Shown: positions 7,693-16,496 of the stretch, one piece after another | How the letters are laid out: every line of letters starts with the position of its first letter | Position numbering within the stretch: the first letter of the stretch is position 1 | DNA from: Saccharicrinis sp963677245 | Lineage (GTDB): Bacteria > Bacteroidota > Bacteroidia > Bacteroidales > Marinilabiliaceae | Length of the DNA stretch: 64,000 bases | Assembly (NCBI GenBank): GCA_963677245.1 | Contig: OY781921.1 | Location: forward strand, 558,001-622,000 | Direction: 5' to 3' | Translations under genes and position numbers: made by a program | The notes under the pieces: generated by a model | The model's input: only the letters and a program-made list of their open reading frames with translations | Database searches by the model: none | Told to the model about the DNA's origin: nothing

Positions 7693-10527
7693 ATGAAAAA
7701 ACAACTGCTTTTTATCGCATTCCTGGTATTAGGAATTTGTGCTGTAAATGCTCAAAATGGAAATATTAGAGGTAGAGTTGTAGATAGTAACAACTTATCC
7801 TTACCTGGAGCAAGTATTTATACTGATGATTTTGAAATAGGTACTTTTACGGATGTAAACGGAAACTATGTCATTACCGACGTGGAAGCTGGTACTTATC
7901 AACTAAAAGTTTCTTATATTGGTTTTGAACCTTCAGAATTAGAAGTTACAGTTAAACCTGGAAAAACAACCGTTTTGGATTTTAAAATGGACCCAGGTGT
8001 GGGTATTCAGGAGGTTACTGTTTCTGCCGGATTACAAGGTCAATCAAAAGCTCTAAACCAACAGAAAACCAGCGCTAACATTACCAATGTAATTGCATCG
8101 GATCAAATGGGAAAATTCCCTGATGCAAATATTGGAGATGCCTTAAAGCGTATTCCTGGTATCAATGTGCAATACGACCAAGGTGAAGCTCGTTTTGGTA
8201 ACATTCGTGGTACTGCTCCACAATATAATTCAGTAACTATCAATGGTGAGCGTATTCCTTCTGCTGAAGCTGAAGTACGTGAGATTCAGTTAGACCTTGT
8301 TCCTTCTGAAATGATTCAGATGGTGGAAGTAAATAAAGCCATTACACCAGATATGGATGCAGATGCCATTGGTGGATCAATTAACCTTGTCACTATTGCA
8401 GAACCTTATAAAAGACGTTTTACAGGATCTTTTGGTTCTGGATATAATTATTTAGCAGGAGAGCCTACTTTTGTGGGTAACCTTATCTACGGAGATCGCT
8501 TATTGAATGAAAAATTAGGTATGATTTTAAGTGCTTCTTTCCATAATAATAAATTAGGTTCAGATAACGTGGAAGCTGAATGGGATGGCGACGAAGATGA
8601 TTACTATTTAAAAGAAGTTCAAGTGCGTCAATACTACTTACAACGTATTCGCCAGAGTTATTCAGCCTCTTTCGATTTTAAACTAAACGAAAACCACACT
8701 TTATTTTTAAAGGGTATTTATAACCGTCGTAAAGACTGGGAAAACAGATACAGAAATGTTTTTAAACCAGTAGATGAACCAACAGGGAACTATTATCCTG
8801 CAGAAGTATATGATGGTCCCGGAGATGATGAAATTGAAGGTACTGATGATGATGAATATGAGGAAACTGAAGTTGCCAGAGAAACTAAATCCGGTGCGAA
8901 TGATAAGAATGCTCGTTTAGAGGATCAACAAATGATGCAGTTTGCTTTAAGTGGTGAGCATTTATTTGGAATAGTAAAAACGGATTGGGGTGTTTCTTAT
9001 TCTAAAGCATCAGAAGACAGACCACAAGAAAGATATCTTGAAATGACCATTGAAGGTGAAGACATTTTGTATGATGCATCAAATTCAAGAAAACCTTTTA
9101 TGACTTTAGATCCTTCTGTTCAGGATTTAAATGGAGATTGGGAAGTAAACGAACTGACAGAAGAAAACCAATATACAGAAGATATCGATGTAGTTGCTCG
9201 CTTAAACTTTGAGCTTCCTTTAGCTAAAGGTCCATTTAAAAACTCATTAAAGTTTGGAGGTAAATACAAGTCGAAAGAAAAAAGTAGAGATAACGACTTT
9301 TACGAGTATTCACCAATTAATGAAGATGCATTCCTTGCAAACGCATTGAATAGTAAAAAAGACTGGTCAAAGGATGATTTTATGCCAGGTGATAAATATG
9401 ATGTAGGTTCATTTGTTTCTAAAGAATTTGTTGGTGAATTAAATTTGCAAGATGCATCACAGTTCGAAAAAGAAATTGATTGGTCGGAACTTGCAGGAAA
9501 CTACAATGCAAAAGAAAAAGTATCTGCCGGATATATCATGTTAAATCAACAATTAGGTGAAAAGTTATCTGCTATTGTTGGTGCCAGAATCGAACACACT
9601 AAAACTGAAGGTGAAGGTTTTATTTATGATGATGAAGTAGATGATGACACTGATCCTCGTGTTGCAACAGGTGTATTGGAAAATGATTATACTAATATTC
9701 TTCCAAATATCCATTTACGTTATAATTTGGATAAAAACACTATTTTAAGAACAGCATTTACATCTACTATTGCACGTCCAGGATATTTTGATTTAATCCC
9801 TTATGTTCAAATTGAAGATAATGAAGAGATTTCTTTAGGTAATCCAGGTCTGGAACCAACTACATCTAATAACATCGATATTATGATGGAGCATTATTTT
9901 AAGTCTATCGGTATTGTATCGGGAGGTTTCTTTTATAAGGATATTAAAGATTTTATTGTTGATGAGCGTAAGTCTGATGTTGATATGAATGGTGATGCCA
10001 ACGGAACAGGAACTATTTACGAAAAGTATAAAAGACCTATCAACGGTGGAGATGCTAAGCTTTGGGGTCTTGAATTTGCCGCTCAGCGCCAGCTTGATTT
10101 CTTACCTGGATTCTTAAGCGGATTTGGTGTATATGCTAACTATACCTATACACATTCTAAAATCGAGAACTTTAATATTGAAGATCGAGAAAACGAAGAT
10201 TTAGTAATGCCGGGATCTCCTGAGCATACATTAAACGCATCTTTATCATACGAATTAAAGAAGTTTTCAGGAAGATTATCTTACAATTATGCCAGTGATT
10301 TTATTGATGAAGTTGGAGATAGTAAATTTAATGACATCTACTACGATGCTGTTACGTACATTGACTTAAATCTTACTTATAACCTAAATAAAAACTACTT
10401 ATTTTATGCTGATTTCAACAATTTATTAAATCAGCCATTAAGATATTTCCAGGGAAAGAGCAACAGAACTTACCAAATGGAATACTACGGTATGACATTT
10501 AAAGCCGGAGTAAAAGTTAACTTTTAA
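7693..10527 (+). CDS. TonB-dependent receptor, phytase-linked type
   Basis: A 944-residue outer-membrane receptor from the ATG at 7693, chosen because it starts a clean signal peptide (MKKQLLFIAFLVLGICAVNAQ); an earlier in-frame ATG at 7588 adds 35 unlikely residues. The mature protein begins with a carboxypeptidase-regulatory-like domain (about 20-100, GNIRGRVVDSNNLSLPGASI), then the plug (about 110-240, with DALKRIPGINVQYDQGEARF), then a 22-strand-type barrel ending in aromatic-rich MTFKAGVKVNF. Phytase follows downstream, a pairing known in Bacteroidota, so the ligand may be an inositol phosphate or another phosphorylated nutrient. A long hairpin separates the two genes. It lacks the SusC-type partner SusD. 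Confidence 0.9.
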   Translation: MKKQLLFIAFLVLGICAVNAQNGNIRGRVVDSNNLSLPGASIYTDDFEIGTFTDVNGNYVITDVEAGTYQLKVSYIGFEPSELEVTVKPGKTTVLDFKMDPGVGIQEVTVSAGLQGQSKALNQQKTSANITNVIASDQMGKFPDANIGDALKRIPGINVQYDQGEARFGNIRGTAPQYNSVTINGERIPSAEAEVREIQLDLVPSEMIQMVEVNKAITPDMDADAIGGSINLVTIAEPYKRRFTGSFGSGYNYLAGEPTFVGNLIYGDRLLNEKLGMILSASFHNNKLGSDNVEAEWDGDEDDYYLKEVQVRQYYLQRIRQSYSASFDFKLNENHTLFLKGIYNRRKDWENRYRNVFKPVDEPTGNYYPAEVYDGPGDDEIEGTDDDEYEETEVARETKSGANDKNARLEDQQMMQFALSGEHLFGIVKTDWGVSYSKASEDRPQERYLEMTIEGEDILYDASNSRKPFMTLDPSVQDLNGDWEVNELTEENQYTEDIDVVARLNFELPLAKGPFKNSLKFGGKYKSKEKSRDNDFYEYSPINEDAFLANALNSKKDWSKDDFMPGDKYDVGSFVSKEFVGELNLQDASQFEKEIDWSELAGNYNAKEKVSAGYIMLNQQLGEKLSAIVGARIEHTKTEGEGFIYDDEVDDDTDPRVATGVLENDYTNILPNIHLRYNLDKNTILRTAFTSTIARPGYFDLIPYVQIEDNEEISLGNPGLEPTTSNNIDIMMEHYFKSIGIVSGGFFYKDIKDFIVDERKSDVDMNGDANGTGTIYEKYKRPINGGDAKLWGLEFAAQRQLDFLPGFLSGFGVYANYTYTHSKIENFNIEDRENEDLVMPGSPEHTLNASLSYELKKFSGRLSYNYASDFIDEVGDSKFNDIYYDAVTYIDLNLTYNLNKNYLFYADFNNLLNQPLRYFQGKSNRTYQMEYYGMTFKAGVKVNF

Positions 10528-10531
10528 ATAT

Positions 10532-10569
10532 AAGTTTGTTGGGTGAGATTATTCTCATCCAACAAACTT
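10532..10569 (+). terminator. Long hairpin between receptor and phytase genes
   Basis: Arms AAGTTTGTTGGGTGAGA (10532-10548) and TCTCATCCAACAAACTT (10553-10569) give a 17-base stem with one G-T pair and a 4-base loop. It begins 4 bases after the receptor stop. The following bases are not a strong T-run, so it may be a partial terminator or a 3'-end stabiliser that makes receptor and phytase levels differ. Confidence 0.65.
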
Positions 10570-10649
10570 TATACACGCAGAAATTATTATTTTACATTTC
10601 AATGGATTCAGGAAATACAGTCTGATATCTTTTGAAAAACATAAACCGC

Positions 10650-11828
10650 ATGAAGATACTTTCAACATTCACATTATTATTGCTTTTAGGTGTTATTTCA
10701 TCATGTAATCAAACAAGCAAAAAGCAATCAGCAAACACAGAGGAAAGCACTATTGATGCTACACTAGCAGAGCGAAATAAAGAAGCCAGAGAAGATTCCA
10801 TTAAAATGGCAGAAGCTTTAAGCTTGAAATCTAAATTTGTAAATATTACTGAGGCTGATTACGAAACTGTTCCGGTTGTTTCGGAGCATAGAGAGGATGC
10901 GGCTGATGATCCTGCTATTTGGGTAAACAAAAGCAATCCTGCTCAAAGTTTAATTATTGGAACCAATAAAAAAGCGGGTTTACATGTATATACATTGCAA
11001 GGCGAAGAATTGCAGTTTATTAAAATAGGTAAGATTAACAATGCCGATGTGAGTTACAATTTTAAATGGAAAGGACAACAAACGGATATCGTTGCCGGAA
11101 GTAACCGCACCCATAATGGTGTTGATGTATTGGCTATTGACAAATCCAACTTTAGATTAGTGGAAAAACCAATTTGTACTATCCCATCTTCGGTTGATGA
11201 TGTATACGGACTTTGTATGTACCACGATACGCAAGAAAATAAGCATTATGTGTATGTAAATGGTAAAAACGGTGTAATTGAGCAATGGTATTTAAACAAT
11301 AGTAACGATTCTGTTTACGCAGAACTAGCTCGTACATTAAAAGTAAACAGTCAGCCGGAAGGAATGGTGGTTGATCCGCTTACCAATATACTTTACGTAG
11401 GTGTTGAAGAAGAAGCTATCTTTAAATTTGATGCCCATGCAAATGGCGATACAACTTCTGTAGCAATTGCTTCTTCGCGCATGCAAAACAATAAGGATAT
11501 CAACTACGATATCGAAGGTTTAGCTATTTATCGTATATCAGAAGATGAAGGATATTTAATTGCTTCCAGTCAGGGTAGTTTCTCGTATGCTGTTTTCGAT
11601 TTAAGCGAGCAAAACAATTATATTACCAGTTTTGTGGTAAATGACAAAACCTATGATGGCATTGAAGAAACTGATGGTTTGGATGTGAGTCCTATCCCAA
11701 TGGGAGATGCTTTTCCTAAAGGTATATTTGTGGCACAGGATGGTTTTAACATGGACGGAGAAACCAGCGTAAATCAGAATTTTAAAATTGTTTCTTTCGA
11801 AAAGATTCTTCCATTCCTAAAGAAATAA
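10650..11828 (+). CDS. Beta-propeller phytase (3-phytase), lipoprotein
   Basis: About 392 residues from the ATG at 10650; an upstream TTG at 10632 is possible but the ATG begins the signal peptide directly. The signal peptide ends in a lipobox (VISSC), so the protein is anchored to a membrane, probably the outer one. The calcium-dependent propeller begins near residue 70 with EHREDAADDPAIWV, the DDPAIW pattern of BPP phytases, followed by LIIGTNKKAGLHVY, later NRTHNGVDVLAID, GLCMY, and the late IEETDGLDVSP. The enzyme removes phosphate from phytate (inositol hexakisphosphate), which abounds in plant matter. It follows the TonB receptor and probably shares its transcript. Confidence 0.9.
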   Translation: MKILSTFTLLLLLGVISSCNQTSKKQSANTEESTIDATLAERNKEAREDSIKMAEALSLKSKFVNITEADYETVPVVSEHREDAADDPAIWVNKSNPAQSLIIGTNKKAGLHVYTLQGEELQFIKIGKINNADVSYNFKWKGQQTDIVAGSNRTHNGVDVLAIDKSNFRLVEKPICTIPSSVDDVYGLCMYHDTQENKHYVYVNGKNGVIEQWYLNNSNDSVYAELARTLKVNSQPEGMVVDPLTNILYVGVEEEAIFKFDAHANGDTTSVAIASSRMQNNKDINYDIEGLAIYRISEDEGYLIASSQGSFSYAVFDLSEQNNYITSFVVNDKTYDGIEETDGLDVSPIPMGDAFPKGIFVAQDGFNMDGETSVNQNFKIVSFEKILPFLKK

Positions 11829-11850
11829 AGAAATACAAACAACATAGTTT

Positions 11851-11880
11851 AAAGATGCATCGTAAGATGCATCTTTTTTG
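11851..11880 (+). terminator. Rho-independent terminator after phytase
   Basis: A perfect 11-base stem, AAAGATGCATC (11851-11861) and GATGCATCTTT (11866-11876), with loop GTAA and a T-rich tail. It lies 22 bases after the phytase stop and closes the receptor-phytase unit. Confidence 0.85.
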
Positions 11881-11968
11881 TTTTATATATTTTCAAGCTT
11901 TTCCTAAATGATAAAACTTAAAAAAAGTTGTGCGACAATTTTTATAACTTGTTCCTAAAGCAAGTAAA

Positions 11969-12517
11969 ATGAGAATATTTATTGGTATTAAGATTCATAA
12001 CAACTTTCAGTTTGCTTCTATTAAAAAAGCACTCCCCTATGATGGAATAAAGTGGGTAAAGGAAGATAATCTGCATTTAACCTTGCTTTTTATTGGGCAG
12101 GCAAGCGATAAACAGGTTTTACAAATTCATGAAACCTTAAAGCGGGTTGTTCCGAATTTCTCAGGATTAGATATCGGTATTCATTCTCTCGGACAATTTC
12201 ATAAAAGAAAGAAAGGCGGGATTTTGTGGTTAGGTATTCAAAAAAAACCTTCATTAAAGCAATTACAAAAGCATATTCAGGAAGAAATAATAGCTATTCT
12301 ACCAGAACTATCAATTCAGCATAGTGAATATACACCACACATTACTCTTGCCCGTTTTAAAACGAATAGCTCAAATATAAAATCTATAGAAAACTACAAA
12401 ATTGATAATATTCCATTACAACATATCCCTGAAGTCATTCTCTACAAAAGCAGATCAACTCCCAATGGCGTTCAATATGTTGCATTGGAAAAGTATGATT
12501 TGAAAAATAAATCATAG
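11969..12517 (+). CDS. thpR: RNA 2',3'-cyclic phosphodiesterase (LigT/ThpR family)
   Basis: A 182-residue cytoplasmic protein of the 2H phosphoesterase superfamily. It begins MRIFIGIKI and has the two HxTx motifs that define the family: HLTLLFIG (about residue 36) and HITLARF (about residue 125). Length and spacing fit bacterial ThpR, which opens 2',3'-cyclic phosphate ends of RNA. It is a single gene after the phytase terminator. Its stop codon is immediately followed by the stop codon of the disrupted TonB-like gene on the other strand, with no intervening base. Confidence 0.9.
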   Translation: MRIFIGIKIHNNFQFASIKKALPYDGIKWVKEDNLHLTLLFIGQASDKQVLQIHETLKRVVPNFSGLDIGIHSLGQFHKRKKGGILWLGIQKKPSLKQLQKHIQEEIIAILPELSIQHSEYTPHITLARFKTNSSNIKSIENYKIDNIPLQHIPEVILYKSRSTPNGVQYVALEKYDLKNKS

Positions 12518-12798
12518 TTATTGAAAATTTATATGAATAGGTAAATAGACTTTTGATCTAACAGGATTTCCATATTTATAGGCCGGTTTCCAGCGAGGCA
12601 TATTTTTAATTAGCTCTATAGCTTTTTGATCAAAAGAAGTACTAATACCTCTAACAACATTTGGATTAGTAACATTACCTAGAGAATCGATTTCCATGTC
12701 AATAAGAATTTTAGTTGATATGGTATTAATATCGGAAGAATCAACCTGTAAGTTTGAAACGAAGTAACTTAAAGCTGCAGCATAACCTCCTTCGAAAC
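12518..12798 (-). pseudogene. C-terminal fragment of TonB C-terminal-domain protein, cut off by IS256 element
   Basis: On the minus strand this stretch encodes about 90 residues after the target duplication, starting GGYAAALSYFVSNLQV and going on to KILIDMEIDSLGNV, FDQKAIELIKNMPRWKPA and YLPIHINFQ, then a stop at 12518-12520. This is a typical TonB C-terminal (energy-transducer type) domain: the FxGG start, the strand with GNV, and the MPRWKPA turn. It has no start codon of its own. Bases 12791-12798 (TTCGAAAC) are the target duplication left by the IS. Removing the IS and one copy joins it in frame to the N-terminal part at 14227-15006, giving a 350-residue protein. Confidence 0.9.
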
Positions 12799-12848
12799 GA
12801 CACTAAGCTAGAAAGTGTGTAAGTTTAAAATATCAGGGTTCAGTATAT

Positions 12849-14042
12849 TTACTGGATCCTATTTTCAAATATAGCCAAAAACTGATTGTGGATAATACCC
12901 CAATTTCGGATTGGCATCGACCACTTTTTAGTTGCTTCTCTCACCGCCAGAAAAACAGACTTCATTACAGCTTCATCTGTAGGAAATGAGAGCTTGTTTT
13001 TGGTGTATTTCCTAATTTTCCCATTTAAATTTTCAATTAAATTGGTTGTGTATATGATTTTTCTAATCTCAATTGGGAAGTCAAAAAACACAGTTAATTC
13101 GTCCCAGTTATTGCGCCAGCTTTTGATGGCATAAGAATATTTGCTTTCCCATTTTTGAGCAAAATCCTCAAGCGCTGCTTCAGCTGCTTGTTTAGTAGGA
13201 GCTTCATAAATCGATTTCATATCACGAGTAAACTCCTTTTTATCTTTCCATACTACATATTTACAAGCATTTCGTATTTGGTGAACAACACATATCTGTG
13301 TGCTTGATTCAGGGAATACATTCTTTATCGTATCGGTAAAGCCATTCAAATTATCAGTTGCGGTAATCAATATATCATTGACTCCACGTGCTTTTATATC
13401 GGTTAATACGCTCATCCAAAAGGCTGATGATTCGTTCTTTCCCAGCCATAAGCCAAGAACTTCTTTCTTGCCGTCAACTTTCAGACCAACCGCAATATAA
13501 ATGGTCTTATTGATGACTTTTGAGTTGTCTCTAACTTTAAAAACAATACCGTCCATCCATACAATCAGATACACAGGCTCAAGAGGTCTATTTTGCCATG
13601 CAATAATGTCTTCGGTGACTTTAGATGTGATCCTGGAGATAGTTGACGGTGAGATATCAAAATCATACACTTCACTAATCTGTTGTTCAATGTCACTATT
13701 GGACATGCCTTTAGCATAAAGAGATATGATTACATTTTCTATTCCGTCAATAATGTTCTTGCGTTTAGGAACGATCATTGGGTTATAAGTACCTTGACGA
13801 TCGCGAGGAACCTTGATCTGTGACTCTCCATACATCGTTCTGATCTTCTTCGAAGTATGACCATTTCTTGCATTTTCAGAGTCTGAGGTAGCATGTTTTT
13901 CGTAGCCGACATGAGCATCTAATTCGCCTTCAAGAATCTGCTCAACGCCGCGTTTTTGAAGTTGGTGAAGAAAATCATTGAGTTCTTCTCCATTCTTAAA
14001 TTGCTTAAGAAAGTCGCTGTTTAATAGATCTTCTTTTTTCAT
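12849..14042 (-). CDS. IS256-family (Mutator-type) transposase
   Basis: A 397-residue DDE transposase of the Transposase_mut family. The N-terminal DNA-binding part contains the family pattern GELDAHVGYEKH and ENARNGHTSKKI. The catalytic acids are visible as Asp in WMDGIVFKV, Asp in ITATDNLNGF and Glu in YTTNLIENLNGKIRK; the conserved CVVHQIRN lies between the last two. The length is normal for the family, the frame is intact, and it lies inside identifiable IS ends, so the element may be mobile. Confidence 0.95.
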   Translation of the reverse strand: MKKEDLLNSDFLKQFKNGEELNDFLHQLQKRGVEQILEGELDAHVGYEKHATSDSENARNGHTSKKIRTMYGESQIKVPRDRQGTYNPMIVPKRKNIIDGIENVIISLYAKGMSNSDIEQQISEVYDFDISPSTISRITSKVTEDIIAWQNRPLEPVYLIVWMDGIVFKVRDNSKVINKTIYIAVGLKVDGKKEVLGLWLGKNESSAFWMSVLTDIKARGVNDILITATDNLNGFTDTIKNVFPESSTQICVVHQIRNACKYVVWKDKKEFTRDMKSIYEAPTKQAAEAALEDFAQKWESKYSYAIKSWRNNWDELTVFFDFPIEIRKIIYTTNLIENLNGKIRKYTKNKLSFPTDEAVMKSVFLAVREATKKWSMPIRNWGIIHNQFLAIFENRIQ

Positions 14043-14136
14043 AAGTATACTATCTGTTTAAAAATAAATAAAATAACTCAAGATTGTATCCTGATATTTT
14101 AAACAAATAGTATATCGTCCGCTGTCGCGGGGACTC

Positions 14137-14187
14137 CTCAAAATCAATTACTAAATAGTGAAAACTATTCAGTAATTAATTTTCGAG
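14137..14187. repeat. Long hairpin inside IS256 element, upstream of transposase
   Basis: Arms CTCAAAATCAATTACTAAATAG (14137-14158, shown as positions with core AATTACT and AATAG) and CTATTCAGTAATTAATTTTCGAG form an imperfect stem of over 20 base pairs with loop TGAAAA. It sits between the transposase start and the right IS end. It could block translation of transcripts that read in from outside, as is known for some other IS elements; this role is inference. Confidence 0.6.
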
Positions 14188-14211
14188 GTATAATTTTACT
14201 ATTTACACACT

Positions 14212-15006
14212 TTATGTGATAGTACTTTCGAAACTGGCATAAGACATCCAATTTTCTGTGTTCTCCAAACTATCTGCAATTTCAGCAGCTTTATCCATAA
14301 AAGACTCTCCAAATTGATATTCCAGTAACATCATCATTTCTTCATCATAACAATTATAGTACGCTAATGAATCTGTAAAGTACCATTTTATATTATAATA
14401 TTTATTCAATGTATATATTAATGAATTGTCATTGGGAACTAGCTCTACCGAATGAAATGCATATTTTTCATCATAAAAATCCTTTTGAGCCAAAGCTTTT
14501 GCCAACTCGCAATCGGATATATTATCGATAGTTATTTTTTTAGCTATACCTTCTTCAATAATACATTTTAATGATTGACTATAAATATCCTCTTTCGCAT
14601 TTACAAGGTTACTAATTATTAAATCACCAAATTGAGCATTTATTTCGCCATTATACCAATTGGCAAACACTCTCCCATTTCTTAATTGATTTGAGTTAAA
14701 AAGTTCATCAAGATTAAATTTATAGGTTCCTTCTGTATTTGATAATTCTCCTAAAAACAAACTATCATTTTCTAAATGCCAGGTTGCCATGTAGCCTCTC
14801 CAACAAGAACTACTATAGGTAAACTCATCATGATTGAATATCTTTTTATATAAAGTTAAATCTTTTTGAATGTATGCTTCAAATGGGAATTGATAAATAT
14901 AAACTGTATCTGATTTATAAATTAAAATATCAGGTATTTGCATTGTTGCATTAGTATCTAATGTAGACAACAACATAAAAACTATACAGATAAAATTCTT
15001 AAGCAT
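14212..15006 (-). pseudogene. N-terminal part of TonB C-terminal-domain protein, cut by IS256 element
   Basis: An open frame of 264 codons starting with a signal peptide (MLKNFICIVFMLLSTLDTNA). The first 260 codons, down to base 14227, belong to the original gene; the last four (STIT) and the stop come from the IS end. The body (about 25-255) has no family I recognise. It stops at MSYASFE, exactly where a TonB C-terminal domain would begin, and the missing GGYAAAL continuation lies beyond the IS at 12518-12790. The original product would be a secreted or periplasmic 350-residue protein with a C-terminal TonB-like domain. The truncated form could still be translated but lacks that domain. Confidence 0.88.
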
Positions 15007-15130
15007 TTTTTCTCGATTTGTACAAATGATTTAATTGATAAATTCTATGAAGCTCACTATGTCTGATTATAATTGATTTTTTAACAACAATTATAACGAA
15101 TTTACCTGTAATAAATATCAAAACTAAAAA

Positions 15131-15169
15131 GCAGAAAAGATGTTAGGAATGTCCTTTAATCTTTTCTGC
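15131..15169 (-). terminator. Strong terminator at the end of the pectin locus
   Basis: On the minus strand, arms GCAGAAAAGAT (plus 15131-15141) and ATCTTTTCTGC (15159-15169) form a perfect 11-base stem with an inner AGGA/TCCT pairing, followed (minus strand) by TTTTTAGTTTTG. It lies 45 bases after the kdgK stop and closes the long minus-strand run of genes. Confidence 0.85.
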
Positions 15170-15213
15170 CTATCCTTATTCAGAAACTATTTAACTAATT
15201 TTCTTGTTTGATA

Positions 15214-16248
15214 TTAAGTAAAAGAAATAACAGCTCCGGAAGCACTGTTTTTTACCAATTGTTCAACTTCATCAATGGTAATCATATTTGCATCTCCCGA
15301 AATAGTATGTTTTAAGCTGGATGCAGCTACTGCAAAGTTTAGTATTTGTCCGGGTTGGTTAGGTCTTTCGAGTAATCCATAAATCAAGGCTCCGGTAAAT
15401 GCATCTCCTCCTCCAACTCTATCTACAATATGAGTTATATCAAAATATTTGGATTCTATTAGTTTAGCTCCATCAAACATAAGGGCGTGTAAACTATTAT
15501 TAGATGCATTAACACTTCCTCTTCTTGTGGCTATTATTTTTTTAACCTTGGGATAGCGATTCATAATCATGGGACAAACATGCATAAACGATTCTTTACT
15601 GAACTTCCCTTTAAATTTATCTTCTACCTCTATATCCATAGCAAATTCTGCATCGTACTCGTTTCCTAATATCACATCGCACATCTCTAATAAAGGAGGC
15701 ATTATTTCGTTTGATGTTTTACCATAGTTCCATAAGTTGCTACGTAAGTTGATATCACATGAAATGGTCATCCCTTTTTGATATGCTGCCAGCACACCTT
15801 CGTATAGCACATCTGCCGCACTTTGAGAAATGGCTGCACTTAAACCTGACCAATGAAACCAATTTCCGCCTTCGAATGCCTTATCCCAATTAATCATTCC
15901 AGGTTTTAAAGTGGCAAAAGCAGAATCATCACGATCATAAATAACTTTTGATCCTCTGTTTACTGCTCCTAACTCTAAAAAGTAAAGCCCTAACCTTTTT
16001 CCTCCCAATAATATATGCTCTGTTCCTACTCCAAACTTTTTAAGCGAACGAATACAAGCCTGCCCTATTTCGTTATCAGGAATTCTGGTAACATAGTTGG
16101 TTTGCACGCCAAAATTAGATAGAGAAATGGCCACATTAGCCTCTCCTCCTCCGTAATGAGCATCAAATTTATCTGCTTGAGCAAATCGTTTATGTTCCTC
16201 TGCAGAAAGCCTCAGTAATATTTCTCCAAATGTGACAACTTTATACAT
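15214..16248 (-). CDS. kdgK: 2-keto-3-deoxygluconate kinase (PfkB family)
   Basis: A 344-residue cytoplasmic sugar kinase. It begins MYKVVTFGEILLRLS, has the substrate-binding GGGEANVAISLSNFG (about 33-47), a DINLRSNLW segment, and the C-terminal PfkB signature DRVGGGDAFTGALIYGL (about 278-294) with the catalytic Asp. It phosphorylates 2-keto-3-deoxygluconate to KDPG. This intermediate is produced from galacturonate by uxaC, uxaB and uxaA elsewhere in the window, and from unsaturated uronate by KduI/KduD, not seen here. It is the last gene of the pectin locus, 248 bases from the PL9 gene, with a strong terminator behind it. Substrate assignment rests on motifs and context. Confidence 0.88.
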   Translation of the reverse strand: MYKVVTFGEILLRLSAEEHKRFAQADKFDAHYGGGEANVAISLSNFGVQTNYVTRIPDNEIGQACIRSLKKFGVGTEHILLGGKRLGLYFLELGAVNRGSKVIYDRDDSAFATLKPGMINWDKAFEGGNWFHWSGLSAAISQSAADVLYEGVLAAYQKGMTISCDINLRSNLWNYGKTSNEIMPPLLEMCDVILGNEYDAEFAMDIEVEDKFKGKFSKESFMHVCPMIMNRYPKVKKIIATRRGSVNASNNSLHALMFDGAKLIESKYFDITHIVDRVGGGDAFTGALIYGLLERPNQPGQILNFAVAASSLKHTISGDANMITIDEVEQLVKNSASGAVISFT

Positions 16249-16452
16249 ACAATTATGATTTAGGTAAGAATTAGGATTAGAATGGAAAGATTCAAAAAAC
16301 TGAATTCAGATAGAGTCTTCAATTTGCTTATAGAATGACAGGTCTGCTCAACGAACAAACCTGCCACTCAACTTTTAACTATAATCAAACATGTTACCTG
16401 CATTGGTAATAATTAGCAAAAGTCCGACTCCTGCACACCGCTTTTATTTAGT

Positions 16453-16471
16453 GATAACCAAAACAGTTATC
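16453..16471. promoter_or_regulatory. Inverted repeat upstream of kdgK
   Basis: GATAAC (16453-16458) and GTTATC (16466-16471) are perfect 6-base arms with a 7-base spacer, in the 248-base gap between the PL9 stop and the kdgK start. It could be an operator for separate control of kdgK. No function is shown; the rest of the gap holds nothing else I can name. Confidence 0.3.
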
Positions 16472-16496
16472 GAACCTGAGCTAATTACTTATAACA

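Larger units (their letters stand above)
12799..14226 (-). mobile_element. IS256-family insertion sequence, complete
   Basis: About 1,428 bases. The two ends are imperfect inverted repeats: positions 14-24 read AAAGTGTGTAA in both, with scattered matches on each side. It is flanked by an 8-base target duplication TTCGAAAC at 12791-12798 and 14227-14234, the size expected for IS256. It contains one intact transposase gene and, between the transposase start and the right end, a long hairpin. It has broken a TonB C-terminal-domain gene. Confidence 0.92.

Noticed and set aside
12849..13719. Open frames on the plus strand inside the IS256 transposase
   Set aside because: They are antisense shadows of a clear DDE transposase and show no protein family marks.
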